Positions 26,293 through 39,300 of a stretch of 49,570 nucleotides of DNA are shown in pieces (position 1 is the stretch's first letter; each line of letters starts with the position of its first letter). The notes beneath the pieces are model-generated. The model was not told the origin of the DNA. It did not search any database and saw nothing but the letters and a program-made list of their open reading frames with translations. The stretch is from positions 1-49,570 of the forward strand of contig JAISQE010000045.1 in the NCBI GenBank assembly GCA_031274425.1, written 5' to 3'. The DNA comes from Synergistaceae bacterium (lineage in GTDB: Bacteria > Synergistota > Synergistia > Synergistales > Aminobacteriaceae). The translations under genes and the position numbers were made by a program.

Positions 26293-28380
26293 CTAAATGA
26301 AGAGCGGCGCCAGCACCAAGGCCACCACCGTCATGAGCTTGATCAGGATATTCAGACTGGGGCCGGCCGTGTCTTTGAAGGGATCCCCCACCGTGTCGCC
26401 GACAACCGCCGCCGCGTGGTTGGGCGTTCCCTTGCCGCCGAAGTTGCCCTCTTCGATGTACTTTTTCGCGTTGTCCCACGCGCCGCCGGAATTGGCCATG
26501 AAAAGCGCCAGCATGACGCCCGTGACGATCGCGCCGCCCAAAAGACCTCCCAGCGCCGCCTTACCCAAAACAAGGCCGACGAGCAGCGGACACACCAACG
26601 CCAACATGCCGGGGACCACCATTTCTTTGAGCGCCGCGTTCGTGGAGATCTCCACGCATTTTTCGTAATCGGGCTTGCCCGTCTCCTCCATGATGCCCGG
26701 GACTTCACGGAATTGACGCCGCACCTCCTCGATCATCGCCTGAGCGGCCCGTCCCACGGCCTCGATGGAAAGCGAGCAGAACAGGAAGGGCAACATGCCG
26801 CCCAACAACATCCCCACCATGACGCCGGGGTTCATGATGTCGATGGCCGATAGCTCGGCGGCCTGAGCGTAGGCGATAAAAAGCGACAACGCCGTGAGCG
26901 CCGCGGAGCCGATCGCCAATCCCTTGCCCATCGCGGCGGTGGTGTTGCCTATCGAATCCAGCTTATCCGTGACCTTGCGCACCTCGGGAGAAAGCTGGCT
27001 CATCTGGGCGATGCCGCCCGCGTTGTCCGCGATGGGGCCATAAGCGTCGACGGAAAGCGCGATGCCCGTGATGGAGAGCATCCCGACCGCCGCGCAGGCC
27101 ACGCCGAAGACCCCAGCCAGAGCGTGGCTGATCAAGGTGGCAAGGCAGATCAGCACGACGGGAAAAAGAACGGACTTCATGCCCAGGGAGAGCCCCGACA
27201 AAATCACCGTGGCGGGCCCCGTCTCCGATGCCTGAGCGACGTCTTTGACGGGAGCGTAGTCGCTGGAGGTGAAACACTCCGTGACGAAGCCGATCAATAC
27301 CCCGGCGAGAACGCCCGAGGTCACGGCCAGAAACACGTGAAAGGTTTTGGTGAAAAAGCAGAGCAGGCTCAAAATAAAAGCGCCGGCGATCATCTTGCCC
27401 CCGGCGACGAAAATCCCTACTCGCAGGGCAAAAGCGGCGTCGCCGCCTCGGATGCGATCCAAAATTTTTTTGACGCGCTCTATCTTTTCGGCGTGAAGCA
27501 ACACCCAGTCGACCCCTTTTTCGAGATAGGGGACCTTGGTGCTGATCAAAAGGCAGCCCGAAATCGACGAGAGAATGCCCCAACCCGCCAGCAGCAAAGG
27601 AAAGGCCACGCCCCACAGCCCCAGCGCCGTGCCGTCGTTGTAAAGGTCCGTGCAGAGAAACCCAACGGCCATCGCCGCGATGACGGAGTTCACATAAGAC
27701 TCGAACAGATCCGCGCTCATTCCGGCGACATCGCCCACGTTATCGCCTACGTTGTCCGCGATGACCGCGGGGTTGCGCGGGTCGTCCTCGGGGATCCCCG
27801 CCTCGATTTTACCGACAAGGTCGGCTCCGACGTCCGCGGCCTTGGTGTAGATGCCTCCGCCCACGCGGGCAAAGAGAGCGATGCTGCTGGCGCCCATACC
27901 GAAAGCCGCCAACGACTTCACGCTCAAAAATAGGTACGCGACCGCGATCCCGGCCAAACCGATGCCCACCACCAGCATGCCCACAATGCTGCCGCCGGAA
28001 AAAGCCACATCCAGCGCCGCGCCCGCGCCTTTAGCGGCTGCGGAGGTCGTGCGTCCGTTGGCTTGGGTGGCGACGTACATCCCCAACCAACCGGCCGCCG
28101 CGCTGCAGAGGGCCCCCAGTAAAAAAGCGAAGGCGGGCCCGGCGCCAAAGCCTATTTTCCACATCCCCAGCAAAAGGAGAAAAACGCCCCCCACGAAAAA
28201 AGCCAGCCAGGTGTATTCTTTTTTGAGGAAGGCCATCGCCCCTTTGTGGATAATCTGCGAGAGCTCCGCCACACGCGGATCGTCAATGCCCACAGCCATC
28301 ATTTTCCGATAGACCAGCCACGCGTAACCCACCGCCGTCAAACCCAGAATAAAAGTCAACAGCACCAATAAAATCGTCAC
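26293..28380 (-). CDS. hppA: Membrane-bound ion-translocating pyrophosphatase
   Basis: The 695-residue protein has about sixteen membrane helices. It contains the signature substrate site [35 protein letters not shown] split over two acidic blocks, and the second site near [17 protein letters not shown]. The segment [10 protein letters not shown] has alanine where K+-independent enzymes have lysine, so it belongs to the K+-dependent class. Whether it pumps H+ or Na+ cannot be settled by eye. It couples PPi hydrolysis to ion export, useful to an energy-limited anaerobe. The start is GTG at 28380 with AAGGAGG upstream. Confidence 0.95.
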   Translation of the reverse strand: MTILLVLLTFILGLTAVGYAWLVYRKMMAVGIDDPRVAELSQIIHKGAMAFLKKEYTWLAFFVGGVFLLLLGMWKIGFGAGPAFAFLLGALCSAAAGWLGMYVATQANGRTTSAAAKGAGAALDVAFSGGSIVGMLVVGIGLAGIAVAYLFLSVKSLAAFGMGASSIALFARVGGGIYTKAADVGADLVGKIEAGIPEDDPRNPAVIADNVGDNVGDVAGMSADLFESYVNSVIAAMAVGFLCTDLYNDGTALGLWGVAFPLLLAGWGILSSISGCLLISTKVPYLEKGVDWVLLHAEKIERVKKILDRIRGGDAAFALRVGIFVAGGKMIAGAFILSLLCFFTKTFHVFLAVTSGVLAGVLIGFVTECFTSSDYAPVKDVAQASETGPATVILSGLSLGMKSVLFPVVLICLATLISHALAGVFGVACAAVGMLSITGIALSVDAYGPIADNAGGIAQMSQLSPEVRKVTDKLDSIGNTTAAMGKGLAIGSAALTALSLFIAYAQAAELSAIDIMNPGVMVGMLLGGMLPFLFCSLSIEAVGRAAQAMIEEVRRQFREVPGIMEETGKPDYEKCVEISTNAALKEMVVPGMLALVCPLLVGLVLGKAALGGLLGGAIVTGVMLALFMANSGGAWDNAKKYIEEGNFGGKGTPNHAAAVVGDTVGDPFKDTAGPSLNILIKLMTVVALVLAPLFI

Positions 28381-28444
28381 CCCAGAAACCTCCTTATCAA
28401 GTTTCGCTTTTCTTTTACTTCGTTTATATGTCCGTCAGCTATCG

Positions 28445-28450
28445 ATTATA
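28445..28450 (-). promoter_or_regulatory. TATAAT box upstream of hppA
   Basis: A consensus TATAAT on the minus strand lies 65 bases before the hppA start codon. The -35 region (TTCGAT, 18-base spacing) is poor. The rest of the 111-bp gap shows nothing notable. Confidence 0.4.
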
Positions 28451-28491
28451 GCTTAAAACGTTATCGCTATCGAACATCCCCCGACAACTCC

Positions 28492-30645
<2,154 letters not shown>

Positions 30646-30676
30646 GTCGCGACGTCTTCGGCCTTTCTATCTCGCG

Positions 30677-31882
30677 TTATAAGGCGCACATAACGATGGA
30701 CTCGTTGTGGACCCGATTGACCGCCTTGCCATCGTGAATGGCCGTGGGGCATATCTCCCCATAAGCGTAAAAACCCGAAAGCGTCAAACTTTTCGGGAGA
30801 TTTTCGAGGATGATGTCTCCCTCGACCTCTTTGTCGTCGGCCATGACCATGTAGCGCCCGCCGCAGGAAACGCAAATCAGCGTCGTGTAGGTATAATCCG
30901 CACGGCTCTCGTCGATTTTCGCCAGAATCTCCTTGATGGCCAGCTTGCAGGAATCCTGAATGTCCTGCCTCTTCATCGTGGCGATAGAGATGGTGGATTG
31001 ATCCGAAATCGAGCCGAAAAGAACGCCGGAACCGTCTTCAGGATTCAGTTTTTTGATGGTGCGCACCACGGGAATGCCGTCGTTGTAGTTGTTTTTGTTC
31101 AGGTAAACCTTGAGCGGCGTCGAGACGTAAACCGCCAGATCTCCTTGCTCCACCAGGTCGTCGACGGCCAGCCCGAAGGATTTCAGAGAATCCATGAAGG
31201 TCATATCCTCGACGGTATAGACGATATTGTCTCGGGCTTTCGTGACGGTACGCTTTTGCTCGGAGAAAGCGCTCAAAACGTTCTGCACGGAAAAAAGAGG
31301 CTGGACGTTGCCGCCCACAAGGATGATAGCCGCGCGGTCCGTGTAGGGGCGCCCCCCCGCGTACATCAGGATATCCCCGTCCGCGATGTTCGATGAGGGG
31401 AGTCCTCCGAAAATGGGAATATCCCCGGATATGTCGCTCAACGTGTCGACATATTCATCGAGAGGAATGGCGTCGTTGAAGGGAGGCACGAGAAACAAAA
31501 GCCGCCCTCGCTCGCCCACGTCGGACACGGTTTTCGTGTAGGCCGTTTCCAGCTCACGGCGTAAATTTTCCGCCGTGAGCGTATCCGTCACGGCGATGGA
31601 AAATTTCGCGTCGTCCGCGGTCAAAATCACAAGGACGGCCGATAGGATCTGGGCTCCCTGCTCCGTAACGAAGTTGGCGATGCTGGTGCATCCCGTCACC
31701 TCGAAGGGGAAATTTTCTTTGAGCGCGGCCGCGAAGGCCTCGTGGTCCATCTCCACATCACAATAAACAAGCCCGCAACTACTTTTACCTAGAGGGCCCT
31801 TATCTTCCACCTGCTTTAAAAGATCCCGTACGGCCTTTTCGGCATCGTCCATTTCATACGTCACAGCAATGATCGAACGCAT
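30677..31882 (-). CDS. FIST-domain sensory protein
   Basis: The start is the ATG at 31882 (MRSIIAVTYE), nine bases after GAGGAG; the frame extends further upstream without a better site. The 401-residue protein has FIST_N (GLVYCDVEMDHEAFAAALKENFPFEVTGCTSIANF) and FIST_C (from about residue 215 to the end, with the CVSCGGRYMVM strand and FYAYGEICP). FIST proteins are predicted small-ligand, possibly amino-acid, sensors that work with two-component kinases. It heads a two-gene operon with the PAS hybrid kinase. Confidence 0.88.
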   Translation of the reverse strand: MRSIIAVTYEMDDAEKAVRDLLKQVEDKGPLGKSSCGLVYCDVEMDHEAFAAALKENFPFEVTGCTSIANFVTEQGAQILSAVLVILTADDAKFSIAVTDTLTAENLRRELETAYTKTVSDVGERGRLLFLVPPFNDAIPLDEYVDTLSDISGDIPIFGGLPSSNIADGDILMYAGGRPYTDRAAIILVGGNVQPLFSVQNVLSAFSEQKRTVTKARDNIVYTVEDMTFMDSLKSFGLAVDDLVEQGDLAVYVSTPLKVYLNKNNYNDGIPVVRTIKKLNPEDGSGVLFGSISDQSTISIATMKRQDIQDSCKLAIKEILAKIDESRADYTYTTLICVSCGGRYMVMADDKEVEGDIILENLPKSLTLSGFYAYGEICPTAIHDGKAVNRVHNESIVMCAL

Positions 31883-32029
31883 TCCTGTCATCTCCTCGCA
31901 TTTTCGGGCATCGAACTCGACGGATGTCTTCGCCGTTCGATACGATAACATAGCCTACGATGGAATAAAAGACGCGTCAGCAAAGAATTGAAACCGCGCC
32001 AACGCCCCGCCGTCACTTTTTACCCTTTT

Positions 32030-32650
32030 TTATCCTTTTTTGTCCTTGCGATACGCCTCCCACATCTTCCCGGAGTTCTCGTAAGTGGGCGCGATCGTGG
32101 AGACGCCAGGAGTCCAGCAGGCGGGAACGACGTTGCCCTTGTCTCGAAACTCTTTCAACGCGCGAATGCAGCGGACGATCTCTCCGGGGTGGCGTCCGAT
32201 AGGGGCGGCGTTGACGTAGATCAACTGAACGACGCCGTCGGGATCGATGACGACGGTTCCCCGAAGGTCCACTCCTTGTTCCGCGTCGTAAAAATCGTAG
32301 GGCCTACCCAGCATCCCCGTCTGGTCGGGCAGCATGGGAAAGGTCACTCCTCCCTCGATCATCTTCGAGAGTTCGTACTCGTTCCATTGTTTGTGCGAAA
32401 ATTTACTGTCCGTGCTGATCAAAAATACCTGGACTTTCAATTCTTCCAGATCTCGTTTGTAATCGACGAGAGACTGCAGTTCCGTGGGACAGACATACGT
32501 GAAATCTCCCGGGTAGAAAAACAAAAGCACCCACGTCCCTCTGCACCCGGAAAGCGTATATCGCTGGAATTTTTTGTCCTTAGCGGAAAATCCTTCCACC
32601 GAAAAATCAGGAGCCTGTTCTCCTATACGTACTCTCTTGCCGCAATCCAT
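32030..32650 (-). CDS. 2-Cys peroxiredoxin (AhpC/Prx1 type)
   Basis: The 206-residue protein has the peroxidatic Cys C54 in FFYPGDFTYVCPTE and the resolving Cys C178 in VVPACWTPG, the typical 2-Cys arrangement. It reduces peroxides and would protect this oxygen-sensitive lifestyle. A partner such as AhpF or thioredoxin reductase is not in the window. The 3' end and the following bases form an imperfect 10-bp triplicate of the GGAYAAAAAA type (32017-32046), which includes the stop codon. Confidence 0.92.
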   Translation of the reverse strand: MDCGKRVRIGEQAPDFSVEGFSAKDKKFQRYTLSGCRGTWVLLFFYPGDFTYVCPTELQSLVDYKRDLEELKVQVFLISTDSKFSHKQWNEYELSKMIEGGVTFPMLPDQTGMLGRPYDFYDAEQGVDLRGTVVIDPDGVVQLIYVNAAPIGRHPGEIVRCIRALKEFRDKGNVVPACWTPGVSTIAPTYENSGKMWEAYRKDKKG

Positions 32651-32771
32651 GATAACTCCTCCTCAACTGTCGCACTTACCGTCGCAATGACGCCCTCTTC
32701 GGGTTCTAATACGCCGTCTCTTCCTCAAATTCTCGCGCAAGCGCTCCATGATTGTCAACGGTCCGAGAGCC

Positions 32772-33617
32772 TCAACGATCCGAAAATCCCCGATCTTCCA
32801 AGCAAAGAAGGGAAACGGAATACAGCTTCAACCACTCCTCTCCGCTCAGGTCTTCCGCGCGAATTTTCAAGTCGAGCCCGACGTCGTCCAGCAAAGGGCG
32901 CCAATCCCGAATGCCCGCGAAGTCCTTGAGGTTGTTGAAAAGCGTTTTGCGGCGCTGCCGAAACCCGGCGTGAAGGAGGTCGCTCCAAAAAGAGTCCTTC
33001 ATCAAGTGAAAATTGCGTCGCAGCTCGATCTCCACCACGGCGGAGTCCACTCGCGGCATAGGCCGAAAACAAGAGGGCGGCACCCGTCGGACGAGCGTTA
33101 CCTTTCCCATGACCTCGAGCGCCACGCCCAGAGGATAGCGCTCCTTTGTGTCGCGATCCGCGGCCAGGCGATCCGCCGCCTCTTTTTGCACCATGTACAG
33201 GTGGTAGCTCAGGCCGTTCGGCGCGAAAGCGAGCAGCCGCCAGATCAAGGGCGTCGTGATGTTGTAAGGGATGTTAGCCACAACTTTGCTGGGAAACGGA
33301 GAAAGCGCGCCGTAGTCGATCCGCACCGCGTCGCCCCAAATAAGGTCGAGCCGAGGGTCGGCGGCGCTCAGTTTTTCCAACTCGTCTTTCAGCCGAAGGT
33401 CCAACTCGACCGCGTAAAGGCGCGCGCAACCTTCCAGGAGCAGTTCCTTCGTCAGTATCCCTTCTCCGGGGCCGACCTCCAACACCACATGGTCCGCGAC
33501 GGCGGCTCGCTCCACCATTGCCGACAGGATGTTGCGATCGACAAGAAAATTCTGTCCGAAACGTTTTTTGGGACGGAAAGACGCGCTCGAAGTTTTACCG
33601 GCGTCGCTAAGGCGCAC
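32772..33617 (-). CDS. rsmA: 16S rRNA (adenine1518/1519-N6)-dimethyltransferase
   Basis: The 281-residue enzyme dimethylates two adenosines in helix 45 of 16S rRNA. It has the family N-terminus KKRFGQNFLVDRNI, the SAM-binding motif VLEVGPGEGILTKELL, and the catalytic NIPYNITTPLIWRLL (NxPY, here NIPY). The C-terminal helical domain includes RRKTLFNNLKD. The start is GTG at 33617, overlapping the 3' end of the YbaK-like gene by 11 bases, so the two are coupled. Confidence 0.95.
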   Translation of the reverse strand: MRLSDAGKTSSASFRPKKRFGQNFLVDRNILSAMVERAAVADHVVLEVGPGEGILTKELLLEGCARLYAVELDLRLKDELEKLSAADPRLDLIWGDAVRIDYGALSPFPSKVVANIPYNITTPLIWRLLAFAPNGLSYHLYMVQKEAADRLAADRDTKERYPLGVALEVMGKVTLVRRVPPSCFRPMPRVDSAVVEIELRRNFHLMKDSFWSDLLHAGFRQRRKTLFNNLKDFAGIRDWRPLLDDVGLDLKIRAEDLSGEEWLKLYSVSLLCLEDRGFSDR

Positions 33618-34143
33618 TGTCGCCCCGCGCCTCGGCCTTTTTGAGAAGGACTTTTATTCCCTCCGTGAGTTGCAACAACCGCGCCGGCTCTATCGGGAAA
33701 AAGGCGTGATCCGTGCCCGCCGCGGACCAAACCACGGGATACCGGAAAAGGTCTTCGTCCAAAAGCGCGCGCATCCGTATAGGGTAGCCGATCGGGGGCA
33801 CGCCCCCGACCTTGAACCCAAAATGCTCGAACACGTAGTCCGGCGTCGCCATCTTTACTTTTTTGCCCTTCTCTTCCCTCGCCACCGCCCGAAGATCCAC
33901 GCGGTTCGCGCCGCTCATCAGCACCAACGTGGGCCGCTCGTCCACCAAAAAGACGAGGCTCTTCAGGATTTCCTCCGGGGGAGCCCCCACGGCTTTGGTG
34001 GCGTCCTCCACCGTAAAAATGGTGTTCTCCGTTATTTTTATTTTCACATCCGCGCAGCCGCCCGCGTCCAACGCCGCGCGCACCTTTTCGATCGCTTCCC
34101 GTTCAATGATTTCTCGATCCCCGTGCGTTATCGCCTCGTGCAT
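33607..34143 (-). CDS. YbaK/EbsC-family aminoacyl-tRNA deacylase
   Basis: The 178-residue protein belongs to the family that hydrolyses mischarged tRNA, for example Cys-tRNA(Pro). Recognisable parts are TVEDATKAVGAPPEEILKSLVFLVD, GANRVDLRAVA and the GGVPPIGYP loop. It is slightly longer than usual because of the N-terminus, where a 15-bp tandem duplication (34119-34148, period 15) gives the in-frame repeat around MHEAITHGD; the first copy holds the ATG. It overlaps rsmA by 11 bases. Confidence 0.88.
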   Translation of the reverse strand: MHEAITHGDREIIEREAIEKVRAALDAGGCADVKIKITENTIFTVEDATKAVGAPPEEILKSLVFLVDERPTLVLMSGANRVDLRAVAREEKGKKVKMATPDYVFEHFGFKVGGVPPIGYPIRMRALLDEDLFRYPVVWSAAGTDHAFFPIEPARLLQLTEGIKVLLKKAEARGDSAP

Positions 34144-34170
34144 TATCGTTACTCTCCTCGTCGTGTTCTT

Positions 34171-35109
34171 TCAGTCGTGTCCCGTACCTTCGCGCGGTTC
34201 ATAGGGTTCCGTGTGAAGGGTGATCAGAGCGTTTCCGCCCAAGAGGCGTTTCAGCCGCTCTTCGAATATGGTCGCGATATCGTGGGCTCGTTTCAGCGTC
34301 AGGCCTCCGTCCAAAACGATATGCGCCTCTATCGCCACGTAAAAACCGATCCTTCGCGTCCTGATTTTGTGAATATCGAAGATCTCCGGGAACGCCAGGG
34401 CCGACGCCTTGATCGAATCGAGCTGCGACGGGGCCAGGGAGGTATCCAAGACTTCTTTGATGCTGTTCCAAAAAATCGAGACCGCCGCGTGAAGGATAAA
34501 AACGCTGACCAAAACGGCCGCCACGGGATCGAGAACGGCCCATTTCCCGCCGCCCAAAATGCTTCCGCCGATTCCCAGAAGCGCCCCGACGGACGACATC
34601 GCGTCGGTGCGATGGTGCCAGGCGTTGGCCTTCAAAGACGAGCTGTTCAGTCTGCAGCCGACGGCGAAGGTATACCGAAACAGCAGTTCTTTGAACAAAA
34701 TCGAGATCGAGGCCGCCCATAAAGCGACGAAGGCCGGCCTGGGGAGTTCGTGCCCTCGCACGACGTAAAGAATGTCGCCGCTCCCCTCGAAAAAAATGCC
34801 CAAACCCACAATGAGCAATATCAAGCCGCAAAAAGCCGCGACCAGCGTTTCGATTCTGCCGTGCCCGTAGGCGTGATCCTCATCCGCCGGCTTATTGGTA
34901 TAGCGCAGACCCAGAAGGACCGCAAAGTCCGTCAACAGGTCCGACAGGGAATGGATCGCGTCGGCGACCATCGCGCCGCTATGCCCCAAAATTCCGGCCG
35001 TACCTTTGCCGATCGCTAAAATGACGTTGATCGCGAGGCCAATCAGGGTTATCGAGACGCCTTCCCGTACCCGCCGCTCCGGCGCGTAATCCGTCGCTTC
35101 CATATTCAT
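34171..35109 (-). CDS. Cation diffusion facilitator family transporter
   Basis: The protein is about 312 residues from the ATG at 35109 (the ATG at 35103 is also possible). It has five to six membrane helices and the CDF metal site HSLSDLLTDF in helix 2 plus HHRTDAMSS in helix 5. A histidine loop GHGRIETL lies between helices 2 and 3, and the C-terminal cytoplasmic domain has KIRTRRIG and a final HDIATIFEERL region. It should export divalent metals such as Zn2+, Fe2+ or Mn2+ against protons. The start lies at the end of a 17-bp tandem array that repeats the initiation region. Confidence 0.9.
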   Translation of the reverse strand: MNMEATDYAPERRVREGVSITLIGLAINVILAIGKGTAGILGHSGAMVADAIHSLSDLLTDFAVLLGLRYTNKPADEDHAYGHGRIETLVAAFCGLILLIVGLGIFFEGSGDILYVVRGHELPRPAFVALWAASISILFKELLFRYTFAVGCRLNSSSLKANAWHHRTDAMSSVGALLGIGGSILGGGKWAVLDPVAAVLVSVFILHAAVSIFWNSIKEVLDTSLAPSQLDSIKASALAFPEIFDIHKIRTRRIGFYVAIEAHIVLDGGLTLKRAHDIATIFEERLKRLLGGNALITLHTEPYEPREGTGHD

Positions 35110-35183
35110 CAAAACCCCATATTCATTAAAATCCCCTGTTCATCGAAATCCCGCGCCTGTCAAGATCTCGCGCCTATCGATCG
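35099..35183 (-). repeat. Degenerate 17-bp tandem array with stop-into-start micro-ORFs
   Basis: Five diverged 17-bp units (35099-35115, 35116-35132, 35133-35149, 35150-35166, 35167-35183) fill the gap between the MalY-type gene and the CDF gene. Read on the minus strand, two units form 5-residue frames: MNRGF (ATG 35143, TAA 35128-35126) and MNMGF (ATG 35126, TGA 35111-35109). Each stop shares one base with the next ATG, the last being the CDF start at 35109. Confidence 0.75.
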
Positions 35184-35189
35184 AGGCGT

Positions 35190-36353
35190 CTATTCGCCGA
35201 AAGCGGCTGCGATCTTCTCCAGGCCCTCCTGAAGCAGAGCTCTGGTGGTCCCGATGTTGAGACGGACGTGGCCTTTCCCTTCCTCGCCGAAAGTTACGCC
35301 GCTGTTGAGAGCCACACGCGCCTTGTCCCGCATTTTTTCCATCAGGGCTTCCTGCGTCAGGCCATAGCCGGAAAAATCCAGCCACATCAGATAAGTGCTC
35401 TCGGGCAAGTACGCGCCAACGCGAGGCAAACGGGACTTCAGAAAGGACACCACGAACTGGGCGTTGCCCTCTAGATAGACGAGCAGCTCCTCCAGCCATT
35501 TTTCTCCCTCTCGGTACACGATCTCCGCGGCTTTGTAGCCGAACAAATTGACCCCCACGTGAAACTGGTCCAGCAACGCGCGTATCCGCCCCCGCAGCTC
35601 CGGATTCTTCACGATCAGCATAGAGGATTTGAGCCCCGCTATGTTGAAGGTCTTGCTGGGAGCGAACGCGGTGACCGATATGTCCCGCGCCTCCGGGGAA
35701 ACGTTCAGGATCGGAATGTGCTTGTGTCCGGGAAAAACCAAATCGGAATGGATCTCGTCCGAGAGGATGATCGTGCCGTATCGGGCGCACAGCTCCACGA
35801 TGTTCTCCAACTCTCCTCTTTCCCAGACGCGTCCCACCGGGTTATGGGGACTGCAAAAAATGAACGCTTTCGCGCCCTCCTTGAGCTTCGCCTCGAAATC
35901 CTCGAAGTCTATCTCGTATCTTTCGTTTCCGCGGCGCAAAGGCGAAAGCAACAGTTGACGCCCCTGGGATTTCGGGACGCCAAAAAAATGAGGATACACG
36001 GGGGGAGTGATCAACACCTTGTCTTCCGGGCGCGTGAGCGCCGCGATAATAAAACTGAGCCCGCAGACCACCCCAGGGACGTCCAGAATGTCCTCTTTCG
36101 TCAAACTCAAGTCGTTGCGCTTGGCGTTCCAGTCGATCACGCTTCTGTAATAGCCCTCTCCCGCGAACGTATAACCGAAAGTGGAATTTTCCGTCCTCGC
36201 CGCAAGAGCCTTTTCCAGCTCGGGCAAAACGGGGAAATCCATATCCGCCACCCACAGCGGCACCAAATCGGGATCCCCATAAGTTTGCCGCAGCGCGTCC
36301 CATTTGCTGCAGTCCGTTCCCTTTCTCATCAACAACCGATCAAATTCGTACAT
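35190..36353 (-). CDS. MalY/PatB-type PLP-dependent C-S lyase or aminotransferase
   Basis: The 387-residue protein is a fold-type I PLP enzyme with the PLP lysine K234 in APSKTFNIAG. The N-terminal block KWDALRQTYGDPDLVPLWVADMDF and the SPHNPVGRVW segment are diagnostic of the MalY/PatB subgroup. Members usually act as cystathionine beta-lyase or cysteine desulfhydrase. That role would connect to the sulfur genes at the right end of the window, but the gene is not in that operon. It precedes the CDF gene by 80 bases of repeat DNA. Confidence 0.9.
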   Translation of the reverse strand: MYEFDRLLMRKGTDCSKWDALRQTYGDPDLVPLWVADMDFPVLPELEKALAARTENSTFGYTFAGEGYYRSVIDWNAKRNDLSLTKEDILDVPGVVCGLSFIIAALTRPEDKVLITPPVYPHFFGVPKSQGRQLLLSPLRRGNERYEIDFEDFEAKLKEGAKAFIFCSPHNPVGRVWERGELENIVELCARYGTIILSDEIHSDLVFPGHKHIPILNVSPEARDISVTAFAPSKTFNIAGLKSSMLIVKNPELRGRIRALLDQFHVGVNLFGYKAAEIVYREGEKWLEELLVYLEGNAQFVVSFLKSRLPRVGAYLPESTYLMWLDFSGYGLTQEALMEKMRDKARVALNSGVTFGEEGKGHVRLNIGTTRALLQEGLEKIAAAFGE

Positions 36354-36377
36354 GCGCGACCATCCTCTTCACAAAGT

Positions 36378-39300
36378 TTAGATATCGCTTCCGGCGGGTT
36401 GCCCCTCATGAGAACCCTCCAGTTCCCACTCGATCCGCTCGCGTATCTGTTCGTACTCCAGGTTGTCCAGTTTTTCCCTGAGCCATTCCACAAGTTCGTT
36501 CTTCGACTCGTATCGATAGCGCTCCAACTCCAATAAAGCTTTTTCCATCCCCCAGATGTCATAATGCGCGCAATACTCGAGCAGCTTCCTCTCCAGCGCG
36601 GGATCAGGAGCGTTTTTTTGTTCTTTATCCTCTTCCTTGAAAGAGCCCTTCATACCGCCCAGAGCGATCGAAAGCTCCGCGATCAATTTTTCGACAGCCC
36701 GAATGAAAACGTCGTTTTTCGCGCGCACAGCCGCGAAATCCCCCATCTTTGCGTCTTTTTCGAGTTCTTCCGCCAATTCCCCCACGGCATTCGCGCCGAT
36801 CCCGTAGCTGCTGCCCTTGATGCCGTGAACGTGGATCATGTATTCATACAAATCCTCCGAGGGAGTTCTGAGTTTGTCCAGAACCTCCGGAGTGTACTTC
36901 GCGTAAGAGCGGAGAGCCTGCAGGTGCGCGTCGGAGCGGTCGCCAAAGCGCCGTAAAACCATTTCCATGTCAATACCCTCTATATTGATCACGTTGGGTT
37001 TTTCCCGAGATGGCGGCTCCGTCTTTCTCGTCGTCACCAGTTTATCGCGGGGGAGCCACTTGTACAAAATGGACTCCAGCTCGGCGGAATCGATAGGTTT
37101 GGGCAAAAAGTCGTCCATGCCGTATTCCAAAAACATTTCGCGCATTCCGAAGATCGCGTTGGCCGTGAGGGCGATAATCGGAGTATTTTTGAACCCCTCC
37201 ATGGCCCGCAGCCGAACGGTCGTTTCCACTCCGTCCATACCGGGCATCATGTGATCCATAAAAACGAGATCGTATCGATGGGTTCTCGCCGACGTCACGG
37301 CGTCTTCCCCGCTTTCGCAGGTCTGGACTCGCGCCTGATACGGCGCGAGAAGCCCCGCGGCGACCGCCAGGTTCGTCCGGTTGTCGTCGACCACCAACAC
37401 CCGCGCCTCGGGGGCGACGAACCGGATCGGGCTCGTTCTCCCGCCGTTCGTCAAGACCACGCCGTTCAAAACGTTGGCGATAGAGACCGAGTAAGCCGGC
37501 ATCAGGATAGTCGGAATATTTTTAAAGGAAGACGCGTTCAAGTCGGCCAACAACACAAGCCGCGTCCGCAAGCCCAAACGGGTTATAAAGTCCGCGGCCA
37601 CCTCCGCGACGCGGCGGGCTACGAACGCAAACTTAAATTCACGGCTTTCGAGTTTTCCGAAAAACTCTTCATCGTTTGTCGCCATCAACGCCGGCACGCC
37701 CAAATTTTCGAGCGTGGCGAATACGGACTCGGCGTAAACAACCCGAGCGTCGTAAATTAAAGTCTTTTTGTCGTCCGGGTTTTCCACTACCGCCAAGCGG
37801 TCCTCGCCCGCAAACTTCTGCAAAAGCGTCGCGGTGAACGTCGAGCCCTTGCCATAAACACTGGAAACGGAGACGTCTCCTCCCATCTCGCGACACAAAT
37901 TTTGGGCGATGGTCAAGCCCAACCCCGTCCCTTCCACTCTCGCGTTGATCTTCGTGTCAAGGCGGGTGAAATTGCCGAAGAGCCTGCCAAAATCCTCTTG
38001 TTTGATGCCGACGCCGCTATCCGCGACCTCGAAAGAAAAAAGCATGGCGTCGTTTTCGGCCAAATGAGCGCTGACCGTAAATTTGACGTATCCCTCGCAG
38101 GTGTATTTCACCGCGTTCTCGAGAAGATTTATTAAAATCTGTCTGACGCGCGTTTCGTCGCCGATCAAGTTGTTCGGCAGGCTTCCGTCCACGTTGACCG
38201 TAAAAACGATCGGCTTTTCGTTGACGTGCACGCTCACCACGTTCACCAAGTCGTTCAACAGGGACGCCAATTCATAAGGAGCGGGAGTTATCTCGAGATT
38301 CCCCGACTCTATTTTGGAGAAGTCCAAGATATCGTTGACCACGGAGAGCAGGTTCCGCCCGGCATGTTGAATTTTCGTGACGTGCTCCCAGATCGACGGC
38401 AGGTCATCGGCGCGCAGGGCCAGTTCGCTTATGCCGAGTATCGCGTTCAGGGGCGTCCGTATATCATGGCTCATACGCGCGAGAAAAGAAGATTTGCTCT
38501 GGCTTTCTTTGTCCGAACGCGTTTTGGCCGCGCTGAATCTGACCAGAACGCAACAGAGGATTCCCATGAGGAAAAGGGCCACGGCGCTAATGACAGGGAT
38601 CATATCGTAAACTTCTTTATAGTAAAATCGGCGGGGAACGACGATCCCCAGGTACCAGGCGTTGCTCAGCCGGTTGAAAAAACCGATGCTTTCGACGCCG
38701 TCGTAATCTTTGAACCTTACCGGGGAATCGGAGGCTCCCTGTCGCTGGATATGCTCGTAGACGGGTTCGTAAGCCGGCAAATTCCGAAAATGTCTCCCCA
38801 CAAAGTCGCCTTGGGGATGCGAAACCACGTTGAACGAGGAATCCAGCAATATTCCGTACCCGCCGCCGGCTAATTTCAAAGACCGGACCTGGTCCAGAAT
38901 GGGGTTGAGGATGAAGTCGACGCTCAGGACGCCGCGGCTCTTTCCCCGGCCGTCGAAAATGACTCTGGACATCGACCCCACGACAAGGCCGGTCTTCGCG
39001 TCTTTGTAGGCCGGAGTCTGGTACACTTTGCCGCCTCGCTCCACCGCCCCTCCATACCACGGCCGGGATGGAGGGAAATACTCCTCGGGAGACGGGCGCC
39101 AGCCCTCGCCATCCACGTAATTGCCATCCAGATAACCGTAAACGACCAACAAAATCTCCTTGAAATTCTCGCGTTCAAGGAGCGTGTTCGTCCAAAATAT
39201 CATCAGGTCGTTCAGTTCCTTTTGCCCGGCTCCGCGGTCCAACGCGCTCGCCACGAGAACGGCCACATCCTCCAACGCCATCTCGTGTTCCTCTATCAAC

